Origin: a virus
Length of the DNA: 20,710 nucleotides
IMG/VR virus record: IMGVR_UViG_3300032084_002394
Coordinates: 1 to 20,710 of that record
Reading direction: 5' to 3' (one strand)
Shown here: positions 1-7,231 of the stretch, piece after piece
How the letters are laid out: each line of letters begins with the position of its first letter
Numbering within the stretch: position 1 is the first letter of the stretch
Made by a program: the position numbers and the translations under genes
Notes under the pieces: model-generated
The model's input: the letters and a program-made list of their open reading frames with translations, nothing else
The model's database searches: none
Told to the model about the DNA's origin: nothing

Positions 1-1029
1 AGACCATTGTTCAGGAATAAACAGTCCAGATAATCCTGTAGTACCATCTTTATCTAATAAATCTGTTTTAACAGCATATATATCATTATTAGTAGGATTA
101 AGTATCATATCCTTAAGTGGATTACATTGATCTAAATCACCAACAGATCCTGCTGCAATAAACTGTCCTGTAGTCATCATTCCAGATGACATTGCGGGAC
201 GTAAATACTCATACGTATCCATCATCTTGGGTGCAATACCAGCTTCTTCATGAAAGAAATAAGTTGTAGGTCCACCTACTCCAGTTGTTGCATTCTTTTC
301 AAATGATGCACCTTGTATCTTAGATTTTAAACCTTTACTTGTTTTTCTATTGCCAATTCTAACCTCAATCTGCTGTTGCCAAAGTAAAACTTTTTCCGGG
401 TTACTTGGTCTATACCAAGCAGTATGCTCATTAAGAAAATCTTTATACTCTTCTAGAAACTTCCAGGATCCTTTATCATTAATGTAATCTTTAAGACTTG
501 CCCCTATTTTACAAACACTACCTTCTTCAAACCAGTATGTATTTATAAGCTTACCCATATGGAAATAAGAAGATGCTATCTGACGTTTTTTAAATATAGC
601 AGCATGTTTATTATTTAATTCTGCTATTATCTCATACATAGCCATATGATACTGAGCATCTCTAACTTTTGCAAATCCGTATGCTTTTTCTTCTTTATCA
701 TAAATAGGAAGAAAATTCAACCACATATAATAGTCTCTGGTTAAATACCATGTCTCACCTTTATTGTGATATATAACTCCATTTCTACATTTATCTTTTT
801 CTTTATCCCAATATGTAGTGAAGTCTTTTGATCTAAAAGGTTTGTTGCAATAAAACCCTTGATTATTAAATATTCTAGCCTGTTCATTAAAAATGAAAGA
901 CGTTTCATCAAAGTTATATTTACCAGGCTCCTTAAGTAATGGCAATAAAAAATCTAACCACTCTTGCTCATTTTCAAAAGTGGTTTCAGTCCATTGACCA
1001 TTATCATATGTTTGTACAATTTTATGCAT
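1..1029 (-). CDS. terL: Phage terminase large subunit (TerL), 3' end cut off by window edge
   Basis: The motor subunit of phage DNA packaging: an ATPase joined to a nuclease that translocates and cuts DNA at the portal. I translated 343 codons from the ATG at 1029; the reading frame is open to base 1, so the nuclease half is outside the window. A deviant Walker A lies at residues 145-160 (KKRQIASSYFHMG, like the KxRQ-type P-loops of T4-like terminases), a Walker B at 256-262 (TYFFHEE, with the catalytic Glu pair), and a GSVGD stretch at 294-298 fits the coupling motif. The N-terminal 100 residues are rich in aromatics. The start overlaps the end of the GroES-like gene by 8 bases, so the two are probably translationally coupled. 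The fold assignment is firm; the crAss-like affiliation is inference. Confidence 0.85.
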   Translation of the reverse strand, partial: MHKIVQTYDNGQWTETTFENEQEWLDFLLPLLKEPGKYNFDETSFIFNEQARIFNNQGFYCNKPFRSKDFTTYWDKEKDKCRNGVIYHNKGETWYLTRDYYMWLNFLPIYDKEEKAYGFAKVRDAQYHMAMYEIIAELNNKHAAIFKKRQIASSYFHMGKLINTYWFEEGSVCKIGASLKDYINDKGSWKFLEEYKDFLNEHTAWYRPSNPEKVLLWQQQIEVRIGNRKTSKGLKSKIQGASFEKNATTGVGGPTTYFFHEEAGIAPKMMDTYEYLRPAMSSGMMTTGQFIAAGSVGDLDQCNPLKDMILNPTNNDIYAVKTDLLDKDGTTGLSGLFIPEQWS

Positions 1030-1297
1030 CTACTATTTTTGCAAATATCATATCATAGTTCATCAGCTGTACTTTTTCGCCATCATGCATCATATCTATA
1101 CCGTCTGCATGTTCAGAGTATTTTACAACATCTCCAACCTCTAATCCTTGAACGGCATCTCCAACTGCTACTATATCAGCAATATATTCATTTACTACTT
1201 CTGTTTTTAGTATTGTTGTTCCCGGATAATATTGAGCTGGTACTTTGTTCTTTATCAATACTTTTCTGCCTATTGGTACTACCTTTTGCTTTGTCAT
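1022..1297 (-). CDS. GroES-like co-chaperonin
   Basis: A 91-residue protein of the Cpn10/GroES fold, which caps the GroEL folding chamber. Visible landmarks are an N-terminal strand like GroES (VVPIGRKVLIK, residues 6-16), a candidate mobile loop with a hydrophobic TTIL near 27-30 where GroES has IVL, a central AVGDAV / LEVGDVVKY region (44-60), and the closing strands EKVQLMNYDMIFAKIVDA (74-91). Phages such as T4 (gp31) use their own co-chaperonin to fold the capsid protein in host GroEL. The upstream ATG at 1330 would add 11 low-complexity residues; I prefer 1297 because AATCAAATAAAAATG resembles the A-rich starts of other genes here. It lies between a protein of unknown function and TerL, fitting a role in head assembly. 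Confidence 0.8.
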   Translation of the reverse strand: MTKQKVVPIGRKVLIKNKVPAQYYPGTTILKTEVVNEYIADIVAVGDAVQGLEVGDVVKYSEHADGIDMMHDGEKVQLMNYDMIFAKIVDA

Positions 1298-1350
1298 TTT
1301 TATTTGATTTTGATTTGTATATGGGTTCATCCCAGTATAAAAAAATTAAA

Positions 1351-1866
1351 TTATTGGTCATATGCTAGTCCTTGACCTCCGCGTACAGAGGTTGATTGTT
1401 CATCTTTTAAATCCTTAAATGCGCCTTTAAATGATTGCCTAATTGCGTCAAAGTCTTTAGCTACAGCTCTTATTTGACTAATGTTTCCATCTCTACCATC
1501 TGTTATTTGAGTATTTGCCATATATGTAGCCATATTATCTAAAGCCTTTTTAATTCCCATATATGCCCGCATTGTTGGCGTTTCATACATTTTTAAACAC
1601 ATATCTAAAGCATATCTTATCTTAGGATCTTCTGTAGATTCTTCTAAACTAACTTCTGTTATAACAATATCTTCTTTTTCATGTTCCGGTAAGTTAAAAA
1701 ATGGATTAGATTCTGGATCTGGACAAGCCATATAAAATAAATATTGATATATGGACATATATGATTCAGGATATTCTTCCATTATAGATTTTAAAAAGTC
1801 TAAAGTATAACAGTGTTCTGTCACTACTACTTTATCATTCTGAATATCAAATAATTTTACTATCAT
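1351..1866 (-). CDS. Conserved-looking hypothetical protein of the packaging operon
   Basis: A 171-residue soluble protein with no signal peptide or membrane segment. The first 90 residues are acidic and aromatic, with a PDPESNPFFNLPEHEKED stretch around 48-66; the C-terminal 80 residues look helical and end in a Gly/Ser-rich tail (STSVRGGQGLAYDQ). The start overlaps the stop of the preceding gene as ATGA (1863-1866). Its position just upstream of the co-chaperonin and TerL would suit a small terminase or head-completion protein, but I see no helix-turn-helix motif to support that. I do not recognise the family. Confidence 0.75.
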   Translation of the reverse strand: MIVKLFDIQNDKVVVTEHCYTLDFLKSIMEEYPESYMSIYQYLFYMACPDPESNPFFNLPEHEKEDIVITEVSLEESTEDPKIRYALDMCLKMYETPTMRAYMGIKKALDNMATYMANTQITDGRDGNISQIRAVAKDFDAIRQSFKGAFKDLKDEQSTSVRGGQGLAYDQ

Positions 1867-2228
1867 GTTGTTATATCATTTAATACAGTTGCCATTAGTG
1901 CTGCAATTTTTATAGATGAACCATTGTCAAAAAATATTTCAGTTCTACCCGGAACTAAATTCGCACCATCTACTACAGGACCTAAACTTACAACTTTAGT
2001 TCTATTATAATAACCGATCTGAAGTGACTCTATTATATTCTGTTCTTGAGTATCATATGAGATTGGAGCACCCAATGAACCAGTCAAGGCTGCAGTAACT
2101 GAAGGATCCGTGCCTGGCGGAAGTGTAGGTAACGGAGGACCAGGTTGAGTTACGGTTGTTGTAACTGTTTCTGCAAATTGTGTAACAATAGTACACAAAA
2201 TCATGTCATTTGGATCTATAGCTGCCAT
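1863..2228 (-). CDS. Hypothetical protein with proline-rich stretch
   Basis: A 121-residue protein. The N-terminal part contains a Thr/Pro-rich linker (TVTQPGPPLPTLPPGTDPS, about 26-44) and the C-terminal half is beta-rich (TKVVSLGPVVDGANLVPGRT, then FFDNGSSIKIAALM). No signal peptide or catalytic motif is visible. The mix of low-complexity linker and beta strands fits a small structural or virion protein. It is coupled to the next gene by ATGA and lies one base downstream of the nuclease gene. Function unknown. Confidence 0.7.
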   Translation of the reverse strand: MAAIDPNDMILCTIVTQFAETVTTTVTQPGPPLPTLPPGTDPSVTAALTGSLGAPISYDTQEQNIIESLQIGYYNRTKVVSLGPVVDGANLVPGRTEIFFDNGSSIKIAALMATVLNDITT

Positions 2229-2229
2229 T

Positions 2230-3039
2230 TTATTTTGTTTTTAGCCAATTAATAATACTAATAACTTCAGACTTAAGATAAGGTAAATCATACATTGTGA
2301 TATCTTCTAAAATAGGCTCTCCGTTTATATGTTCATTAATTGGATAACCATTTTCATCTTCACCTATTTGTTTAAATTTTACATGTTGTATTGTAAGCTT
2401 TCCTATTTTAAGTTTAGGATTATGCTTCTTAATAATATAAGCATAAATACTCAATTGTAGATTATAATGGTTTAGATTACAATCATCTAAATGAGATACT
2501 GGTTTATATAACTTCTTAGTTATACCCTCCCAATTAGTAAAGCCTTTTTCTTTTATTTCTTTATTTGTCTTGTAATCATTAATATTAATGACTCCATTTA
2601 CTATCTCAACTACATCAGCCTGGCCGCAAATTTTTGCAGACTTTAAATAAACTAAATGTTCTGGATATACGCCATCTGAAAGCTTTTGTTCTGGTGCTAG
2701 TTTAACACCATTTTCTTTAACTATAGGTTTTATTATTGGAACTTCAATTCCATTTTTTTCAATTGTTTTAAAATCTAGTATATCAGCTTCTCTTTGATTA
2801 TGATACCAATTACCAAGTTTAATTGCTCTATTTTTTTCTCCTTCCCAAGCATCTAAAATTTCTTTTGGTGTCATACCGTACCATTTAGATCTTTTATTTC
2901 TAGATGATTTTTTTGCTTGTGTTTCACCATCAAACGGTTCTTTAAACATGCTAACTAATGATGTAACACTAATCCAGTCTATCTTGTCTTGATCATTGCT
3001 TTCATATGTATGTCCTTTTTCTTTAAATGTTATTGCCAT
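2230..3039 (-). CDS. PD-(D/E)XK superfamily nuclease (RecB/Cas4-like)
   Basis: A 269-residue single-domain nuclease of the RecB/Cas4/lambda-exonuclease type. The motifs appear in the correct order: an early His in GNWYH (residue 80), an acidic residue in YPEHLVY (127), the metal-binding Asp in GQADVVE (142), the core DYKT (D155, K157), and the trailing QLSIYAYII motif (195-203). These give H, E/D, D-x-K and Q-xxx-Y, the usual active-site set. Such phage enzymes act in recombination-dependent replication, DNA processing before packaging, or host DNA breakdown. No helicase domain is fused. Encoded within the packaging operon, between a 71-residue unknown and a 121-residue unknown. Confidence 0.82.
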   Translation of the reverse strand: MAITFKEKGHTYESNDQDKIDWISVTSLVSMFKEPFDGETQAKKSSRNKRSKWYGMTPKEILDAWEGEKNRAIKLGNWYHNQREADILDFKTIEKNGIEVPIIKPIVKENGVKLAPEQKLSDGVYPEHLVYLKSAKICGQADVVEIVNGVININDYKTNKEIKEKGFTNWEGITKKLYKPVSHLDDCNLNHYNLQLSIYAYIIKKHNPKLKIGKLTIQHVKFKQIGEDENGYPINEHINGEPILEDITMYDLPYLKSEVISIINWLKTK

Positions 3040-3041
3040 AG

Positions 3042-3257
3042 CTATAAGTTTTGTACTCCTGGAAAATCAGGATTTTTATCTTTGTGTAATAATTGTGCAA
3101 CAGCTGACCCAAACTCTCTGTCATTAGGAAAATCTTTTCTCAACTCTATAACTTTTTCTTTAAAATATCTATCATTTTTACTTACATATGTATAGTCTAC
3201 ATTTTCAGTAAAATACTCTTTAGTTTGCCTAAGTTTATTTAGATCCGTCTTTGCCAT
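3042..3257 (-). CDS. Small hypothetical protein
   Basis: A 71-residue, charged, probably helical protein with FPNDREFGSAVAQLLHKDKNPDFPG near the C-terminus. No recognised domain. It overlaps the end of the upstream zinc-protein gene by 23 bases and is followed after two bases by the nuclease gene, so it is clearly inside the operon. The start (AAAATATAAAAGATG) matches the A-rich start context used here. Function unknown; a partner of the adjacent nuclease is possible but only suggested by position. Confidence 0.65.
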   Translation of the reverse strand: MAKTDLNKLRQTKEYFTENVDYTYVSKNDRYFKEKVIELRKDFPNDREFGSAVAQLLHKDKNPDFPGVQNL

Positions 3258-3561
3258 CTTTTATATTTTTATTTAACTTTTCTTCTTCTTCGTCTGTAAG
3301 TACAGCATTCCATTTATCTAAAGGACAAGAGCTAGATAATGATCTTATTTTAAGCCCCAAGCTGCAACCGCATTCACCACAACATGGTTCTGTCTTAGGA
3401 ACTGTACATTTTTTACCACCTCTATCTAATGAATCACACCTCACACAATGTTGCTCCCATCTTTCTTTAGCAATAGCTTCTACATGCTCCTTCTTAAATA
3501 ATTTATTTTTTATTCCTTCCAGAATTTGACTTCTATTATTAAAAATATCTTTTATTTTCAT
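3235..3561 (-). CDS. Cys-rich, probably zinc-binding protein
   Basis: A 108-residue protein whose centre carries eight cysteines: C39, C42, C52, C60, C61, C64, C66 and C79 (CVRC, then KKC, EPCCGECGC, SSSCPLDKW). The spacing allows two zinc sites, one from CxxC plus a later pair. The C-terminus is a charged Glu/Lys helix. Small proteins with a CGCSL...CPLxKW ending occur in phage structural regions, but I do not know a function. The start overlaps the HU-like gene as ATGA. Alternatives are a DNA- or RNA-binding zinc ribbon, or a disulfide-bonded virion protein. Confidence 0.7.
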   Translation of the reverse strand: MKIKDIFNNRSQILEGIKNKLFKKEHVEAIAKERWEQHCVRCDSLDRGGKKCTVPKTEPCCGECGCSLGLKIRSLSSSCPLDKWNAVLTDEEEEKLNKNIKDGKDGSK

Positions 3562-3917
3562 GATCTATTATTTTTAAATTCAGATCTTTTATCATTTATT
3601 TCTTTAATTTTAATCAACATTTTTTCATATTTATCTATCTTATTTTCAACAGATAATACTTTAGAATAGCCTTTATAGGTACGCTTTTCTAAATTACCTA
3701 AATAACTTTTGTTTTTAACTATAGCTTTTTCAAGTCTTGCTTTTCTTATTGAAAATGTACCTAATCCTTCAACATAAATTCTATTATCATCTAAATTAGA
3801 TAAAGCTTCTCTTACTTTAGCATAATAAAATTGAACTAGATCATCTACTACAGACTGATGCACCCCAACTTCATTTGAAATATTCTTTTTAAATGTTGTA
3901 TATTTTTTTGGTATCAT
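3558..3917 (-). CDS. HU/IHF-like DNA-binding protein
   Basis: A 119-residue protein with the HU/IHF layout: two helices (about 18-42, QSVVDDLVQFYYAKVREAL), then the signature turn YVEGLGTFSIRKA (48-60), which matches the GxGTF motif at the start of the DNA-embracing arms. The usual arm and Pro tip are replaced by a Lys/Tyr-rich segment (65-90), and an extra charged helix extends to the end. HU/IHF proteins bend and compact DNA. IHF-like proteins of this size occur in crAss-like phages, supporting the phage assignment. It overlaps both neighbours by four bases (ATGA). Confidence 0.75.
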   Translation of the reverse strand: MIPKKYTTFKKNISNEVGVHQSVVDDLVQFYYAKVREALSNLDDNRIYVEGLGTFSIRKARLEKAIVKNKSYLGNLEKRTYKGYSKVLSVENKIDKYEKMLIKIKEINDKRSEFKNNRS

Positions 3918-4270
3918 TCTCCAAGAATTTTAAAATCTAATAAAACTACACCCTCCTTTGAAGTTTGTATTTTATTAGATAATAGAATACTTTTTTTGCT
4001 ATTTCCATTTTTAGATATCAAGCCTTTTTTAGTAGCTTTATTTACAGCGTTTCTTGCAGATTGCGGGCTTTTAAATACATCATTTGTTACAGCTATCTTG
4101 CAAAAATCTGTAAGTTCATGCTCACCCAATAATCCTAATAGAGCTAGGCAATTTAAATCTGCATTGCTTATCTGTATATCATTGAAAAAACAATATGTTA
4201 GTATTTGATACTTTAATGTTTTATCTAAACTAGTTCTTATTTTCTTTGTTATTTTAGTTACTTCTGCCAT
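3914..4270 (-). CDS. Hypothetical protein, possible winged-helix
   Basis: A 118-residue basic protein. Residues 35-85 read as three helices with a turn (ALLGLLGEHELTDFCKIAV, then SPQSARNAVNKATKKGLI) followed by a beta-wing-like segment (KNGNSKKSILLS), which resembles a winged helix: recognition helix followed by 'GLI-K' and a strand. This is pattern reading only. A DNA-binding role is plausible next to the HU-like gene, which it overlaps by four bases, but a small terminase or structural role cannot be excluded. Confidence 0.6.
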   Translation of the reverse strand: MAEVTKITKKIRTSLDKTLKYQILTYCFFNDIQISNADLNCLALLGLLGEHELTDFCKIAVTNDVFKSPQSARNAVNKATKKGLISKNGNSKKSILLSNKIQTSKEGVVLLDFKILGE

Positions 4271-4272
4271 CT

Positions 4273-5220
4273 CTAAAGTTTTAAAATTATTTCCACTAAT
4301 CTCTCATCTGGATAAACATCTGATTTACCTCTTCTTACATTAGTGTGACTTAATAAGCCTTTAACTTTACCATAATATGCATCTTCTTGAAATTCAAATG
4401 CTTTCTTAGGACCGTACTTCTTTATAAACTGTTGAAGTCCTATTCTCATATCAATCTGATCTCTTTCTGCTATATATCTTAAAAGCTTATCAACCTCTTT
4501 TATTTGTTTGTCTGAATACCGGTGATAAAAAAATTTACCTCTAAATGGCTCATCAAGTTTTATAACTTGACTTTTATCTACAGCGGAATTAAAATATGTA
4601 CGGTATTCCGTAATAGTTCCATCTATATCTATGATTTCATCTAAGTATCCTGTAGAGCATATTTCTATACCAACAGAGTGTCTGTTCATATGTCCAGATC
4701 CAGTCTTACCTAAATGCCATCCATAGCCGCTTTCTGGAAAAGCTTGTACTGTATTACCATCATATTTATTATCACCTGTTTTATGGGATTGACCCCCTAT
4801 AACAAACTCTGTAGCAACTCTACCCCGGGTATCCTTGTTCCAATGATCTATTGTTCTGTATGGATTTTCTCTACCAGCTGTATGATGTAAAAAACAATAT
4901 TCATTCCCGCCTTTTTTAGAAACGTATTCATCTTTACTTAGATAATATTTATGGACTAACTGATTATAAGAAGTTTTAAAGTATTGCGAGTTTATATCAC
5001 TATCTTCATCAATTGCTTCACCGCTGGATTTACTCATGGTAAGCATATGCCATGTCTTAGATCCAACTATCCCATCTACTTTTAGTTGTTTTTCTAGCTG
5101 AAAGCGCATTACAGCCTTTTCAGTCTGGGGACCAAACTTACCATCTGGTATAACATTTATAATTTTTTGAAGTCTTACTACATTAGGTCCGGTATCTCCC
5201 TTTTTTAATAGCTTAGTCAT
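4273..5220 (-). CDS. Endolysin: peptidoglycan-binding domain plus N-acetylmuramoyl-L-alanine amidase
   Basis: A 315-residue lytic enzyme cutting the bond between MurNAc and the stem peptide. Residues 4-60 are a PG_binding_1 domain (KGDTGPNVVRLQ, DGKFGPQTEKAVMRFQ, VDGIVGSKTW). Residues 105-305 are Amidase_2: LHHTAG with the first zinc ligand at 112 or 113, GWHLGKTG (H169), NRHSVGIEIC (180-188), and the second and third ligands in LLSHTNVRRGKSDVYP (H292, D301). No signal peptide is visible, so export needs a holin or another route; no classic holin lies next to it. The binding domain at the N-terminus and catalytic domain at the C-terminus is an arrangement also seen in Bacteroidota phage lysins. 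Confidence 0.9.
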   Translation of the reverse strand: MTKLLKKGDTGPNVVRLQKIINVIPDGKFGPQTEKAVMRFQLEKQLKVDGIVGSKTWHMLTMSKSSGEAIDEDSDINSQYFKTSYNQLVHKYYLSKDEYVSKKGGNEYCFLHHTAGRENPYRTIDHWNKDTRGRVATEFVIGGQSHKTGDNKYDGNTVQAFPESGYGWHLGKTGSGHMNRHSVGIEICSTGYLDEIIDIDGTITEYRTYFNSAVDKSQVIKLDEPFRGKFFYHRYSDKQIKEVDKLLRYIAERDQIDMRIGLQQFIKKYGPKKAFEFQEDAYYGKVKGLLSHTNVRRGKSDVYPDERLVEIILKL

Positions 5221-5221
5221 G

Positions 5222-5524
5222 TTAAGATTTTTCTACTTTAAGTTTTCTTTTCTCTTTCTGAAAGTTTTCCTTAGCTTCTTTTTGATTATTACTCATTTCA
5301 TCAGGAGTTAATTTAGCATTCTCTACCTGCATATACGCATCTGCCAAGAAGGCTTGAGCCTGCATTCTCTTAGCACGAGACTCTTCTATCTCTGTCATTA
5401 AGTTCTCATACTGAGCCTGTATTTTTAGATGAGGTATTTGTTTTTTGTAAAAATCCGTAATTTCTTTACGTCTTTTATCAGCTTCTTCCGGAGTTAACGG
5501 TTGTTTGTTGGTCTCTTCACTCAT
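5222..5524 (-). CDS. Hypothetical helical/coiled-coil protein
   Basis: A 100-residue, highly charged protein predicted to be almost all helix, with heptad-like runs from about 24 to 95 (YENLMTEIEESRAKRMQAQ, then NNQKEAKENFQKEKRK). No membrane segment, so not a holin. It is the first gene after the promoter-like site at 5548-5578 and lies one base upstream of the endolysin gene. Small coiled-coil proteins in this position may be scaffolding or tail-chaperone components; nothing in the sequence decides this. Confidence 0.65.
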   Translation of the reverse strand: MSEETNKQPLTPEEADKRRKEITDFYKKQIPHLKIQAQYENLMTEIEESRAKRMQAQAFLADAYMQVENAKLTPDEMSNNQKEAKENFQKEKRKLKVEKS

Positions 5525-5547
5525 AATATTTAATTTAAAATTTTAAT

Positions 5548-5578
5548 CAAATATATGAAAAAAGTTTAAATAATTAAA
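5548..5578 (-). promoter_or_regulatory. Candidate Bacteroidota-type promoter for the lysis/packaging genes
   Basis: On the minus strand, TATATTTG (5555-5548) matches the TAnnTTTG -7 box of the Bacteroidota primary sigma factor exactly. A TTTA (5578-5575) sits 19 bases upstream, one mismatch from the TTTG -33 box. The predicted transcript would begin about 15-20 bases before the ATG at 5524. It lies in the largest gap of the left arm (56 bases). Confidence 0.45.
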
Positions 5579-5580
5579 GT

Positions 5581-6456
5581 TTACTGAATTGTTTTTCTAA
5601 ATGTATTATCCGAATAGTGTTCTATAACGATACCACGGTATTCGTCATTTACGTCTTGACCCATTATGTTGGTCTTCTTGATAAGTTTAGGTTTTTTCCT
5701 TATTATAGTAACGGATACGGGGTTAAATGTTTCAGACTCACCATCATAATCAGTTTGCTTTAATCTGTAATAAGATGTGCCATCAACAGGATTAACGTCA
5801 AGCCATGTATAATCTATTTGGGTGTTTGCATTTCCTGCACCGGTTATTCTGATCATTTCCCACCATTCATATGCATCTGTGCTGCGCTCAACAGAAAAGT
5901 AGTCATTATTTATTTGAGAAGCTGTTGACCATTCAACTATCACACCATCTTGAACAGGTTCAGCACTGAAGCTTAACAATTCAATAGGTAATGCTACTGG
6001 ATCTGATATGTCAAGGAAACCTACATGAGAATACTTATTGTTTAAGTTCCCCGTTCCGCCAGCATCTAAAACAAATGCAATAGCAATTGTAGTTGTGGGT
6101 AATGATACCATATATGTTCCATTTAGATTAGAGATATCATAATAAAACCAGCCCCCATCATAGAAATACAATGCAAATAGATCCCCACTTCTTATATCAC
6201 TTTCTTGAGACCACAATAAATCTACAGTATTCCAACTACTAAAATCATATATGGGAGATTGAAATACATAAAACTCACCATTAGTGTAAGTACCTGTTAT
6301 ATTGAAACAAAGTTCTCCAGAATGAGAACCTGTATTAGGCAATCCAGGTGAAGTCCATTCTCCAACTCCATCAAAGCTATCAAATTGCTCCAATATCTGC
6401 TGCCCGGATACAAAAACTGTACATAAGAAGAATACTATACTACTAATCCATTTCAT
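5581..6456 (-). CDS. Secreted protein with T9SS-cargo architecture
   Basis: A 291-residue protein built like secreted Flavobacteriia proteins. Residues 1-18 are a Sec signal peptide (MKWISSIVFFLCTVFVSG). Residues 22-150 are a beta-rich jelly-roll-like domain (DGVGEWTSPGLPNTGSHSGE, FQSPIYDFSSW). Residues 156-250 are the immunoglobulin-like module common before T9SS sorting tails (LPIELLSFSA, NNDYFSVERSTD, ITGAGNANTQIDY, TSYYRLKQTDYDGESETF). Residues 257-291 (KLIKKTNIMGQDVNDEYRG, then GIVIEHYSDNTFRKTIQ) resemble a compact sorting-tail ending. The start overlaps the upstream gene by 14 bases, so it is inside the phage operon. It may be delivered to the host surface or be a lysis or receptor-modifying factor; the role is unknown. 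Confidence 0.75.
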   Translation of the reverse strand: MKWISSIVFFLCTVFVSGQQILEQFDSFDGVGEWTSPGLPNTGSHSGELCFNITGTYTNGEFYVFQSPIYDFSSWNTVDLLWSQESDIRSGDLFALYFYDGGWFYYDISNLNGTYMVSLPTTTIAIAFVLDAGGTGNLNNKYSHVGFLDISDPVALPIELLSFSAEPVQDGVIVEWSTASQINNDYFSVERSTDAYEWWEMIRITGAGNANTQIDYTWLDVNPVDGTSYYRLKQTDYDGESETFNPVSVTIIRKKPKLIKKTNIMGQDVNDEYRGIVIEHYSDNTFRKTIQ

Positions 6457-6748
6457 CTAATATCTTTTTTAGTTCTGCACACCTTAAGTAATGCTCTTCT
6501 GTATCCTCTGCTACATAGTAGTCAATCATAGTCTCCAGCTCCTCTCTTTCAATACCTGAATGAGGATCATATGCCATAAGAGCAGTGGCACCTATATCAT
6601 GTTTCTCTTCTATTAGATCTTCAAATGCAATCTTATTTGTTAATACTCTATAGGAATTATCATATGCTGTATCTAACATTATGCGCTCTAATTGCATCTT
6701 TTCTAATTCAGATAATTGCTCTTCTTCATTAAACTCTGGTTGTTCCAT
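6443..6748 (-). CDS. Small acidic hypothetical protein
   Basis: A 101-residue, strongly acidic helical protein (runs such as FNEEEQLSELEKMQLERIML and ERELETMIDYYVAEDTEEH-like segments). No known domain. It is the first gene of the leftward operon, and its stop overlaps the start of the T9SS-like gene by 14 bases. Its position at the divergent junction would suit a small regulatory or DNA-mimic protein, but this is only position-based. Confidence 0.65.
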   Translation of the reverse strand: MEQPEFNEEEQLSELEKMQLERIMLDTAYDNSYRVLTNKIAFEDLIEEKHDIGATALMAYDPHSGIEREELETMIDYYVAEDTEEHYLRCAELKKILDEMD

Positions 6749-6934
6749 GTTACTTCTTTATATAAATAATATACAAATTTCCTAGCAGTCCCCCCACTCT
6801 TTAATCCAAAAAATTTATACCCCCTCTGCAAAATGTTGTATGTGTTGCATGTGCATGGGGTCCTATGATTCTGCTCCCCGGCTAAATTTTGAGTTGGGGA
6901 TACCCCCTAGCCAATAATTTAAAAAATTAAAGAT
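6749..6934. promoter_or_regulatory. Divergent intergenic region with competing G/C-tract hairpins
   Basis: Both arms are read away from this 186-base gap, so it should hold promoters for each. It contains GGGG at 6857-6860, CCCC at 6876-6879, GGGG at 6896-6899 and CCCCC at 6903-6907. The middle CCCC can pair with either G-tract, and the last G-tract with the following C-tract (GGGGATACCCC), extended by GGCT (6880-6883) with AGCC (6909-6912). ATACCCCCT occurs twice (6817-6825, 6900-6908). A TAAATTTTG (6883-6891 region) is one base off a -7 box on the plus strand. No exact promoter is seen on the minus strand. Confidence 0.5.
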
Positions 6935-7231
6935 ATGTCACAGAAAAAATTAATTTTCAGCAACAAATCACAATCAGTGATTGATTTCGTAATAAGCTTA
7001 GGTGCTAACACCATCAAGCTTATCAAGAACCCTAACACCAAGAAGAACTTCTTCGTGGTGGACGGCACCGAGATGACAGGCAGAGTATCAAAGGAGATAA
7101 CAAAGTTATCACCTGAACTCCGCGTCACCTGGGTTGACGTTGAAGGCGGAACAGAAGAGGACTCCTCTTACTTGTTACACCTTCCGGGCTCTGACGAGAA
7201 CACGTTGGACACTCTATCCTGCAAAGGATAA
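6935..7231 (+). CDS. Small hypothetical protein, first gene of rightward arm
   Basis: A 98-residue soluble protein: NKSQSVIDFVISLGANTIKL, KNPNTKKNFFVVDGTEMTG, then an acidic C-terminus with a YLLHLPGSDENTLDTL segment. No known domain. The codons between about 7010 and 7200 are noticeably richer in G and C (aagaagaacttcttcgtgg) than those of other right-arm genes, which could mean strong expression or a separate origin. The stop codon lies inside the hairpin at 7210-7236. Function unknown. Confidence 0.7.
   Translation: MSQKKLIFSNKSQSVIDFVISLGANTIKLIKNPNTKKNFFVVDGTEMTGRVSKEITKLSPELRVTWVDVEGGTEEDSSYLLHLPGSDENTLDTLSCKG

Noticed and set aside
964-1368. Plus-strand frame of 134 codons over the GroES-like gene
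   Set aside because: It is antisense to the GroES-like and TerL genes, which have clear family motifs; its Leu/Ile-rich translation is a shadow.
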